Shown one piece after another: positions 32,359 to 41,800 of a stretch of DNA of 46,240 bases. The notes below the pieces were generated by a model, which did not search any database, was not told the origin of the DNA, and worked only from the letters and a program-made list of their open reading frames with translations. A program made the position numbers and the translations under genes. Positions within the stretch are counted from its first letter, which is position 1. The number at the start of each line of letters is the position of its first letter. Source of the stretch: JAUVXJ01 sp034430275 (lineage in GTDB: Bacteria > Chloroflexota > Anaerolineae > UBA7937 > B3-Chlor); assembly GCA_034430275.1 (NCBI GenBank), contig DAOUEW010000183.1:1-46240 (forward strand), written 5' to 3'.

Positions 32359-32913
32359 TTATCCCTTCAATGCCTCCTCTGCCATGTCCCACCCCTTTTG
32401 CAGAGCCACTCTGTTGGGCTCCAGCAGGTGGTGTCGTCTCTTGGGCAGGTTCTTCTGGAGGGCCGTCATCACTGACTCCAGAGTCACTACACCCGTGATC
32501 CTCACCAGTGCCCCCAGTAGGATCATGTTGGCCATACGCTCGTTCTCGAACTCATCTCTGGCCAGGTCCGTGGCCGGTATCCTCAGGGACTTGATATCGT
32601 CTCTCTTGATCTCCTCCCTAGCGATGGAGCTATTCACGATGAGTAGTCCTCCCGGCACAACCTTGGATTCAAACATCTCCAGGGAGGGAGGGTTGAGGGC
32701 GACGACCGCACTGGGTGTGTCGGTCAGGGGAGAACCGATGGGTTCGTCGGAGACGGTCACCGTGCAGCGAGCTGTCCCTCCCCGCATCTCGGGGCCGTAG
32801 GATGGGAGCCAGGCCACGTTTCGCCCTTCCTCGAGACCCGCATACGTCAACAACTGCCCTGCGAAGAGGGCACCCTGCCCTCCGAAGCCAGAAATGATGA
32901 TCTGCTCGAACAT
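32359..32913 (-). CDS. korC: 2-oxoacid:ferredoxin oxidoreductase gamma subunit
   Basis: A 184-residue gamma subunit (GFGGQGALFAGQLL, PSYGPEMRGGTARCTVTVSDEPIGSP). In KorABCD enzymes it helps bind coenzyme A and bridge subunits. ATG 32913 has AAGGAG 7 bases upstream; GTG 32919 is the other option. Follows korB by 58 bases. Confidence 0.92.
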   Translation of the reverse strand: MFEQIIISGFGGQGALFAGQLLTYAGLEEGRNVAWLPSYGPEMRGGTARCTVTVSDEPIGSPLTDTPSAVVALNPPSLEMFESKVVPGGLLIVNSSIAREEIKRDDIKSLRIPATDLARDEFENERMANMILLGALVRITGVVTLESVMTALQKNLPKRRHHLLEPNRVALQKGWDMAEEALKG

Positions 32914-32971
32914 GGGCACGCTCCTTCACTCCTTCACGCAGATGTCGCTTCATCCGGGGAAGCGGCACCTG

Positions 32972-33742
32972 CTATCCCTCTTCGAGGGCCTTGACCTCGT
33001 CTATCACCTTGTAGTCGCCCAGGGGATAGTAGGGGATCATGTTCTCTTCTAGCCATTTCAGGGCTTCGATAGGGCTCATACCCCAGTTGGTAGAGCACGT
33101 GGAAAGCACCTCCACCAGGGAGAAGCCCAACCCCGCCAACTGGGTCTCGAAAGCAGTCTTGATCGCTTTCTTGCAGCTCCGGATGTACTTGGGCTGGGTG
33201 ACCGTCCTTCGCACCACGTAGGCTGCGCCGGTGGTTTGGGCCAGGATTTCGGCCACTTTCACCGGGTAGCCCGCCAGCTTCACGTCGCGCCCTGTGGGCG
33301 TGGAGGTGGTCACTTGACCGGGCAAAGTGGTGGGGGCCATCTGCCCGCCCGTCATGCCAAAGACGGCGTTGTTGACGAAGACGACGCTGATGTTCTCGCC
33401 TCGATTGGCGGCGTGCACGATCTCGGCGGTGCCGATGGCTGCTAGGTCGCCGTCGCCCTGGTAGGTGAAGATGACGTTCTCGGGCCGGACCCTCTTCATG
33501 CCGGTAGCTACCGCGGGCGCCCGCCCGTGGGCGGCCTCTGCCATGTCGAAGTTGAAGTAGTGATAAGCCAGTACCGCACAGCCCACAGGGGCGATCCCCA
33601 CCGTCTTCTCGCGGATGCCCAGTTCGTCTATCACCTCCGCGATGAGTCGGTGGATGGTGCCGTGGGTGCAGCCAGGACAGTAGTGAGTTGGTGTCTGCTC
33701 TAACGCCTCCGGTCTGGCGAAGACGACTTTTCCCTCAGGCAT
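32972..33742 (-). CDS. korB: 2-oxoacid:ferredoxin oxidoreductase beta subunit
   Basis: A 256-residue thiamin-diphosphate-binding subunit. TPP motif GDGDLAAIGTAEIVHAANR and NNAVFGMTGGQ; cysteines CPGC near the N-terminus and CSTNW are in positions expected for the 4Fe-4S cluster. With KorA it decarboxylates a 2-oxoacid, most likely 2-oxoglutarate, to the acyl-CoA and reduced ferredoxin. ATG 33742 has GGGGAG upstream. Confidence 0.93.
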   Translation of the reverse strand: MPEGKVVFARPEALEQTPTHYCPGCTHGTIHRLIAEVIDELGIREKTVGIAPVGCAVLAYHYFNFDMAEAAHGRAPAVATGMKRVRPENVIFTYQGDGDLAAIGTAEIVHAANRGENISVVFVNNAVFGMTGGQMAPTTLPGQVTTSTPTGRDVKLAGYPVKVAEILAQTTGAAYVVRRTVTQPKYIRSCKKAIKTAFETQLAGLGFSLVEVLSTCSTNWGMSPIEALKWLEENMIPYYPLGDYKVIDEVKALEEG

Positions 33743-33781
33743 GTAGCTCCCCTTTCTCCCTTCTCCGCAAGAGGCCTGCGT

Positions 33782-34840
33782 CTACTTGATGTACCTCTCG
33801 GCCATCTCCCTTATCTTCAAAGCTGCTTCGGTGGGTGTAGGGACCCTTCCCCCGAGCCAGCCCTGGAACTCCACCGGAACGCGACCCTTGACCACCAGCT
33901 CCACGTCTTCCACCATCTGGCCGGCGCTCATCTCCAGCACCAGGAACACCTTGGCCTGATCGATCACCGAGGACAAGGCGTCCTTGGGGTAGGGGTAAAG
34001 CGTGATAGGACGGAACATCCCGACGGGTATGCCTTCCTCTCTCACCTTGGCGATGGCCGTTTGGGCAACCCTTCCCACCGTGCCGTAGGCCACGACGACC
34101 ACCTGGGCTCCCTCGAGCATATACTCAGCGTGACGCTGTTCGTGGGTCTCGATCTCACGGTACTTCTTCTGGAGCAAAATGTTATGGGCCTCCAGAGGCC
34201 CAGCCAGGAGGTAGAGAGAGCGTATGATGTTCTTCTCTCTCCCTTTGCACCCGGTCAAGGCCCATGGTTTGGCCGGCGGCTTGGGCTCTACCTCGGGGAG
34301 CTCGACCGGCTCCATGATCTGCCCGATGCTGCCGTCGCCCAGGATCATGGCTGGGTTGCGGTATTTATCCGCCAGTTCGAAGGCCAGGATGGTGAAGTCT
34401 ATCGCCTCTTGGACGGTTGACGGAGCGAGGACGATGGGGAAGTAGTCGCCGTGACCACCGCCCTTCACGGCCTGGAAGTAGTCGGACTGGCTGGGCTGGA
34501 CGTTTCCCAGTCCGGGGCCGCCCCGCATGATGTTGACGACAACTGCGGGCAGCTCGTTCCCGGCCAGGTAGGAGATCCCCTCCTGTTTGAGGCTGATCCC
34601 AGGGCTGGACGAGGAGGTCATCGCTCTCTTGCCCACGGCCGCTGCGCCCAGCACCATGTTCACCGACGCGACCTCGCTTTCACCCTGCACGAAGGCGCGC
34701 CCCAGCTCTGGCATGCGCTTGGACATGTATTCCAACAGCTCCGTCTGGGGCGTGATGGGGTAGCCGAAGTAGGCGTCGCAGCCGGCGCGAATCGCAGCCT
34801 CGGCGATAGCTTCGTTACCTTTCATGAGGACTTTGGCCAT
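33782..34840 (-). CDS. korA: 2-oxoacid:ferredoxin oxidoreductase alpha subunit
   Basis: A 352-residue alpha subunit, with FGYPITPQTELLEYMSKRMPELG, GAAAVGKRAMTSSSSPGISL and NIMRGGPGLGNVQPSQSDYF characteristic of KorA/VorB. It shapes the 2-oxoacid site; 2-oxoglutarate or a branched-chain 2-oxoacid cannot be separated by eye. ATG 34840 has AGGAGA upstream. Lies 39 bases ahead of korB. Confidence 0.93.
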   Translation of the reverse strand: MAKVLMKGNEAIAEAAIRAGCDAYFGYPITPQTELLEYMSKRMPELGRAFVQGESEVASVNMVLGAAAVGKRAMTSSSSPGISLKQEGISYLAGNELPAVVVNIMRGGPGLGNVQPSQSDYFQAVKGGGHGDYFPIVLAPSTVQEAIDFTILAFELADKYRNPAMILGDGSIGQIMEPVELPEVEPKPPAKPWALTGCKGREKNIIRSLYLLAGPLEAHNILLQKKYREIETHEQRHAEYMLEGAQVVVVAYGTVGRVAQTAIAKVREEGIPVGMFRPITLYPYPKDALSSVIDQAKVFLVLEMSAGQMVEDVELVVKGRVPVEFQGWLGGRVPTPTEAALKIREMAERYIK

Positions 34841-34909
34841 GATCACTCTCCTGTCTCTGCTCGTCGGCCCACGACCGGCTAAGAGGTCGGGCGGACGAGG
34901 CTTCAGGGT

Positions 34910-35116
34910 CTACCGGTAGACCGTGATCGCCACGTCAGGACACATCAGCGCGCATAGAGTACAACCGGTGCATTCCCCCTCGGGGTCCACCAATTTGGAG
35001 GGATGGTAGCCCTTGGCATTGAAATGGTCGGCCATCTTCACCAGGTCTCTCGGACAGACGGTGGTACAGAGCTGACATCCCTTGCACTGGTCCTCGTTGA
35101 TGACTATGGTGGGCAT
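34910..35116 (-). CDS. korD: Ferredoxin-like delta subunit, two 4Fe-4S clusters
   Basis: A 68-residue protein with two complete CxxCxxCxxxCP sets (CKGCQLCTTVCP and CTGCTLCALMCP). Passes electrons from the TPP site to free ferredoxin. GGAGGTAAGG precedes ATG 35116. Gene order D-A-B-C is that of many korDABC operons. Confidence 0.95.
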   Translation of the reverse strand: MPTIVINEDQCKGCQLCTTVCPRDLVKMADHFNAKGYHPSKLVDPEGECTGCTLCALMCPDVAITVYR

Positions 35117-35143
35117 GTATCCTTACCTCCGCTGCACTCTACA

Positions 35144-35839
35144 CTACTCTTCCCATGGGGGGCGAAAGTGCCTGGTCAGAGGCAAGATGGGTCGAGCGTA
35201 GGGATGCTCAACCCCGTCTGCCAGGAGTCGCTCCTCCATACACAGAAACGCGACCGGTAGCCCGAGTTCATCGCTGGCACACTCCACCAGCAGGTGCCCT
35301 TGCTCCACGATCTCGTGCGTGGTCTCCGCAATGAGGTTGGGGTTGCTCACCAGCGCCCCGACCTGGAGCCTGGTGTTGGCCTCCATGTCATCTCTGGTCT
35401 CGGCGATCCGCTCTACCGTGGCGTTGAAGGGACGGTAGGGGTTGACCACCAGGTACATCACGTAGCCAGTGCTTTCCACCAGCGCTTTGAACTGGCCTAT
35501 GGCTCGTGCGCCCTGGGAGTCGCCTCCCACGTCCATCACTGTGCGCCCATCTGTACTCTGCAAAGTGCCCCAGATAGACGCACTGATGGCCGGTAGATGG
35601 ATGTCTCTGGTGAGCTCCGGAGGGGACACCACCTCCACTCCTTTCTGACTCAACCTCTCGGTCATCTCGCGGGAGCGGTAGTATGGGGTGACCACGTCCA
35701 TGTCGGTGAGCCTCACGGAATCAGCGACGCCGGTCAGGGCCAGGGCGTAGTTGATGGCAACCTCTGTCTTGCCGGTGCCGAAGCGCCCGGTGAAGATGCT
35801 GATGGGAGGCGCATCCTCTATCAGGTCGGCCAGTCTCAA
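35144..35839 (-). CDS. P-loop NTPase linked to korDABC
   Basis: A 231-residue P-loop protein with Walker A GRFGTGKT (18-25). An Asp-rich switch (LTDMDVVTPYYRSREM) and DVGGDSQGARAIG follow, in the pattern of SIMIBI-class (MinD/CobQ-like) ATPases or GTPases. Length suits a single domain. TTG 35839, with GGGAG upstream, starts 60 bases after secA's end and 27 bases before korD. Its role is unknown; placement suggests assembly or maturation of the oxidoreductase, such as cluster insertion. Confidence 0.7.
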   Translation of the reverse strand: MRLADLIEDAPPISIFTGRFGTGKTEVAINYALALTGVADSVRLTDMDVVTPYYRSREMTERLSQKGVEVVSPPELTRDIHLPAISASIWGTLQSTDGRTVMDVGGDSQGARAIGQFKALVESTGYVMYLVVNPYRPFNATVERIAETRDDMEANTRLQVGALVSNPNLIAETTHEIVEQGHLLVECASDELGLPVAFLCMEERLLADGVEHPYARPILPLTRHFRPPWEE

Positions 35840-35899
35840 GGTCCTGATCTCCCTTGCTTTCGATTGGCGGGTCCGCCCCGGTCAGGGTCGCCACGGACT

Positions 35900-38800
35900 T
35901 TAGCCACGCTCACCGCCTTGAGCCAGTCTCAAAGGCTGAGGGGGATAGCGGAAGACGTTACTCGCCACCATGCGGTTGATGTTGTCATTCAACTCGCCGA
36001 ACATGCCGAAGGCACGTCGCTTGTACTCGACCAATGGATCCATCTGGCCGTAAGCCTGGAGTCCAATGCCCTGGCGCAGGTCTTCGATGGCCGTCAAGTA
36101 GTCCACCCAGAGCCGGCTGGTGAAACCAAGCATCAACCGCTTCTCGATGTCATGCATCAGTCTCTTGCCCACGTAGCGCTGCAACTCCGCCCTGGTCGAC
36201 TCATCGAGGTCCGCTATCCTCTGGTCGTCCAGCTCCCTCGCCCGCTGGCGACCCAGATAGGTGGCCAGTTCCCCGTCCGACTCGCGGTCCAGATCTCGCA
36301 GCGTGCGCCCTTTCAAGCCAGCCAAACGATGCTCGTCCACGCCGATCTGCTGCTCTAGCAGAAGAAGCTCGACCTGGCGACGGGTTTCCTGGTCCAGATC
36401 GGTGAGCCGTTTCTCCTCGATCTCCGAGGCGCGCTTCTCAGACAGGTATCGCAGCACGTCGCCCCGCTTCTGTTCGTCCAGTGCCGCGAACCCCTCCTCG
36501 CGGAACCGCTCTAGCTTGTCCCTGTCCAGGAAGTAGCCTGAGGCGCGCAGATCGGCCAGCACCTTCTCCTGGATTCCCTGATCGAGTTCCTCGAATCTAC
36601 GATCGCCGTTCCTCTCTGTCCAACGTTGACCCAGCCAGGAGGCCAGCCCATCGTAGTCTCTGCCGTCAAGCCTGAACTGGGCTAGCGTTCCCTGCTCGAA
36701 ATGCGCGAGAGCATCCTGGTCCAGGAAGTAGCCGACGCTGTCCAGGTAGTCCCGGAGATACTCGCGGTCGCTCTGATCCAACTCTGCCACGGGACTGCTC
36801 GCGCTCTCCCGCGCCAACTCGTCACCAAGAGAGCTAACCAGGCCCTCGTAGATGCTTCCGTCCAGATCGGCCAGCCTGCGCTGCAGGAACCTCTCCTTCT
36901 TGGCCTCGTCGACGAAGTAGTCGCTGCTCTCTAGATAGGCTTCGACGTCCTCACGAATGCTTTGGGGCAGTTCAGGGAGCCGTTTGTCTTTCATCTCGGC
37001 GAAGCTGCGCTGGCCGAGGTGCTGGCAGACCACGGTGTAGGTTTCTGGGTCTAGTTCGGCAGCCTGGGCGGCCTGGAACTCGCGCAGTCGATCGTGGTCA
37101 ACGAAGTACTCCTGCGTCTCCAGATACTCGCGGACGGCGGCCTGAAGCTTCTCTGGGAGCTTGTCGACGGTACGGTTGCTGAGTAGTCCGTCGAGGCCTC
37201 GCTTCAGGGCTTCACGAACCCCCTGACGCAGCGACGGCTCGAGGTTCTTCAGCTCCTCGATCTCCAGGTACTCTTCCTTCTCGGCGTTGAAGAAGTACCC
37301 GTTATCTTGGAGATGCTGCCTCACGTGGTCCCGGATGTCCTCCGGTAGGCTGGAGAATCTGACCTCTCTGAGCTCTGCGAGGCGCTCCCGGCCCAGGTGG
37401 TAGGCGATCCCATCCCGGGTGCCCTTGTCCAGCTCTGCCAGGCTGAGCTTGACGAACTGCTCCCTTTTTTTCTTCTTGGTGAAGAGACCTTCCATATCCA
37501 GGTAGCGCAGGATGGCCTCTCGGACTTCCTGATCCAGATTCACGAACTTGCGCTGTTCGAGATCGGCCACTATCGCGTCTCCAAGTTGCTGCTCCATCCC
37601 GTGGACGATAGTTGCGTCCAGCGCGGATAGCGTGAGGCTCTCGAACTGGGCGACCTTGTCCTCATCCAGGAGATAGTCCGTTCCACGAAGATAGTCGAGG
37701 ATGATGTCTCGCACGTAGGGAGGGAGTTCTCCGAAGAGCTTCTCGTTCAGGTCCCGCTCCAGATCTGCCAGTACGTGATCCCGCCCGGCGTTGTAGGTCT
37801 CTCCCTCCAAGTCTGAGAACTTGGTTTGAGGGAGGGAGTCCAGTGCACTTTGATCTACGAAGAACCCGGATTCTCGCAGTTGAGTCTGGAGGTATTCGAG
37901 TGCGTCCCGGGGAAGAGCCGAGGCGGTCCCCGCGGCCTCCAACTGCTGTCGCCCCAGGTGCTCGATCAGACCGGCGGCGGCAGCCTCATCGAGTTCGGAG
38001 AGGGGGCGGTCGTTGGCGCGGGCCTGTTTGGGCTCATCCACCAGAAGCCCCTGCTGCTGAAAGTGGCCGAGGACGCTTTCCCGAAGATCGCCCTTGAGAG
38101 AACTGAGGGTGCGGTCCCCAAACTTCTCGAGCTGTCTTCTGGTGATGTAGGCACAGGCCTCTCGTGCGGCGTCGCCATCCAGATCCCCCAGGGTGCCGTG
38201 GACGAAGAAGCGCTGGACCTTCTGCTCGTCCACGAAGTGGCCTCGCCCTCGCAGATAGTCGAGAACTCCGACTCGGAGGGCCTCCTCCCAGTCGCCGACC
38301 GGCGCGTTCCTCAGTTCGGACAGTTCCTGCTGGCCCATCAGAGCAGCGATGCTCTCGCCTACAGTGTTCCCAATCTGGGCGATAGGCTTTCGCAGCAACT
38401 CGCCCCGGCTCTTGCTCTCTTCGAAGTAACCTTCCTCGAGGAGGAACCCCTCGATCTCCTTGGTCAGACGACCTTCGGGGACGACCTCAGGATCTGCGAG
38501 CTTCGTGTCCAGTCGATGCTCCAGTTGCTGGACCAACTGGTCGTGGATTCCCACCTCGGCGAGGGTGAGATCTCGGATCTCACTGAGCCCTAGATAGGCT
38601 CGCACCTGATCGTGCAGCCGATCCTCGAGTTGCGACACTGTCTTGTCTTCGACTTGCTCGATGATCGACGAACCGAGTTGCTCAGCGAACCCTTCGGAGA
38701 AGTCGCTGTCCAGCTCGCTGAGACGGTATTGGCCGAGGCGCCCGAGCTCCTGGCGACCCCAGGTCTCCTCGCGGGAGACCAAGGCGGTCTCCAGGGTCTC

Positions 38801-41800
38801 CAGCAGCGCGTCGCGGGCGGCATCCGGGCGTAGCCTCCTGAATGAAGGCAAGGCCAGATATTGGAGCGGCAGACGGGGCGCGAAGGAGAGGCGCTTGAGG
38901 TGACCTTTGTCGAACTCTGCTCTCTCGCCGTGGACCACCCGCAACAAGTGGAGGGTCAGCTCTTGACCAGACGCCGACCGCAGCTTGGATTCGTTCTGCG
39001 AGAGGACGTCGCCAATCTCGTCGAGTTGCGCTCGCGCCCAGCCGTCGTAGATCGTGGTCACCGCCTGGGCCAAGATCCTCCTCAGCACGTCCAGGTCCAG
39101 TGTGGCCGCAGCGTTCATCTGTGAGAGTGTATCGAGAAGGCTCCCCTTGCTCTGAGCCAGAGCGGCCAGTCGCTTGCGGGATGACTCGCCGGAGTCGGAC
39201 GAGGAGCTCTGCAGGAGGGGCTGCATGTCCTCGGCTTTGACGTCGGAGGCTCTGACCTGGTCGGGTTTCATCGCCGGAGGCAAACGTGACTGTACAGTGC
39301 GCAGCAGTCTGTCGCCCAGTTCCCGATGGTACGCGCTCTGCAACCGCGCCAGAAGATCGTCGGTGGCCTCGTCTGCCGACAGGCCTCTCAAATCGCTGGG
39401 CTTCACGTCCAGGGTGAGAGGGAAGACGCTCTGCACGTACTGGAGCACGTCCTGGCTGCTGACGGTTTTGCCTTGCTCTTCCATCAGGTCGACATAGTCG
39501 TCGATCTTGTTCTCCAGAGACTCGGTGTACGTGGCGAGGGTTTCCTTGTACTGGTCCAGGGCGGTGACAAACGGCTCGTGCACCGCCGTCTCCAGCAGAT
39601 GCTGGCGGTACTCGTCGCTGGCCTGCTGGGCGATCTCCAGGAGCGCCCCAGGCAACTCCTCTCCGGGCAGCTCCGCCAGTTGCCTGGACAGGAAGAGCAC
39701 GGTAAACGGTGGAAAGCAGGTCAACTTGCCCAGGAACGGGAACTGATATGGAAAAGGGCTGTCTGGAGGGGCAAGGGAGAGAGGCAGAACGTCGTTGAGA
39801 TAGGCGAGAAGCCCGATCTGATCACCATCCTTGCCCGCTGCGGCCTGCAACCTCGCATCCAGCTCGCTCTCTATCATGTCCCACAGTTCCGGTTCCAGGT
39901 CCTGGCTGGTGAGGAACCTGTACCTGCGGCCGTAGATCAACTCTCGCTGGCGGTTGAGGACGTCGTCATACTCCAGAAGGTGCTTCCGGATGTCGAAGTT
40001 GTAGCCTTCGACCTTGGTCTGAGCGCCCTCAATGGTCTTACTCACCATGCCGTGCTCGATGGGTATGTCCTCTTCCACGCCCAGCCTGTCCATCAGACTG
40101 GACACCGAAGGACCGCCGAAGCGGCGCATGAGGTCATCCTCAAGAGAGAGGAAGAAGCGGGAAGATCCGGGCTCGCCCTGGCGCCCGGCCCGCCCTCTCA
40201 ACTGGTTGTCTATACGCCGTGCCTCGTGACGCTCGGTGCCCAGAACGTGCAGCCCGCCTAGTTCCAGTGCCTGCTCTCGACGCCGTACGTAGTCCGGTTG
40301 GACCTCGGCGATCGCCGTGTAGAGCTGCGCCGAGGTGGCGTGGTAGGGGTCCACGCCGCGACCGCGCAGCAGCCTGTGGGCGGCCTTGATGGTGTCTTCT
40401 GTCAGCTCGCCGCCCAGCTTGATGTCCACGCCGCGCCCGGCCATGTTGGTGGCGATGGTGACGGCACCTGGTGCTCCCGCTGCGGCGATGATCGCCGCCT
40501 CGCGGGTGTGGTTCTTGGCGTTGAGGACTTCGTGGGGCACATTCCTCTCTTTGAGCATCGCGCTGAGGCGCTCGGATTTCTCCACGGAGGTCGTGCCCAC
40601 GAGCACGGGGCGTCCTAGACGGTGGAGCTCCTGGATCTCTCCTGTGATGGCCTCCCACTTGGCCTTCTCGGACTTGTAGATGACATCTTGGTAGTCGGCG
40701 CGCCGGAAGAAGAGGGGTTCGTCGGGATCGTCGCGGTCATAGTACTCCACGATCTCGACGCCGTCCTCCTTGTGTCGCTTCTCCACCAACGACGATTCCA
40801 GGCCCCGAGCCATGTACTCCACGTTGGTGGGGAGGACGATGACGTCCAGTTCGTAGATCTTGTCCAACTCCTCCGCCTCGGTAGATGCCGTCCCTGTCAT
40901 GCCCGCCAGCTTCTCGTACATACGGAAGTAGTTCTGGAGGGTGATCGTGGCCTGGGTCATCATACGGTGCCTGATGGGCACGCCTTCCTTGGCCTCGATG
41001 GCCTGATGGAGCCCTTCGCTGAGTCGCCGATCGGGCATCAGCCGTCCGGTGAATTCGTCCACGAGGACGATGCGCTGGCCCTGTCTGATGTAGTCACGGT
41101 CTTTGTGGAACAGAACCTGCGCCCTCAGCGCCTGCTCCATGTAGTGGACGTACTGGTAGTTGGCTTCGTCGTAGATGTTCTCGATGCCTGTCTCCGTCTC
41201 CACCTTGGCCAGCCCCGTCTCGGTGAGGACGACGTTACGCTCCTTCTCGTCTAGTTCGTAGTCCAGGTCGGGGCGCAGCTTGCGGGCGATACGCGCGAAC
41301 CTTCTATATTCCTCCAAAGGCTCGTCAGACGGACCGGAGATGATGAGAGGCGTGCGGGCTTCATCGATCAGGATGTTATCGACCTCATCCACGATGGCAT
41401 AGTGCAGCTCGCGCTGGACGCGGCTCTCGAGGGAGTAGGCGAGGTTGTCGCGAAGGTAGTCGAATCCGTACTCGTGGTTGGTCCCGTAGGTGATGTGGGC
41501 CTGGTAGGCCTCCTTCCGGGGCACCGGGCGCAGATACTTGAACTCGCCCCGAGTGTGATCTGGATCGTAGACGAAGGCTTTGCCTTCACCCTGCTGGAGA
41601 AGACCTGTCGTCAGGCCCAGGAGGTGGTAGATGGGACCCATCCACTGGACATCGCGGCGAGCCAGGTAGTCGTTCACCGTCACCAGGTGGGCTCCGCGTC
41701 CGGTTAGGCCATTGAGGTACAAAGGCAAGGTAGCCACCAGGGTCTTGCCCTCGCCGGTCTTCATCTCCACTACCTTGCCCTGGTGGAGCAAGATGCCGCC

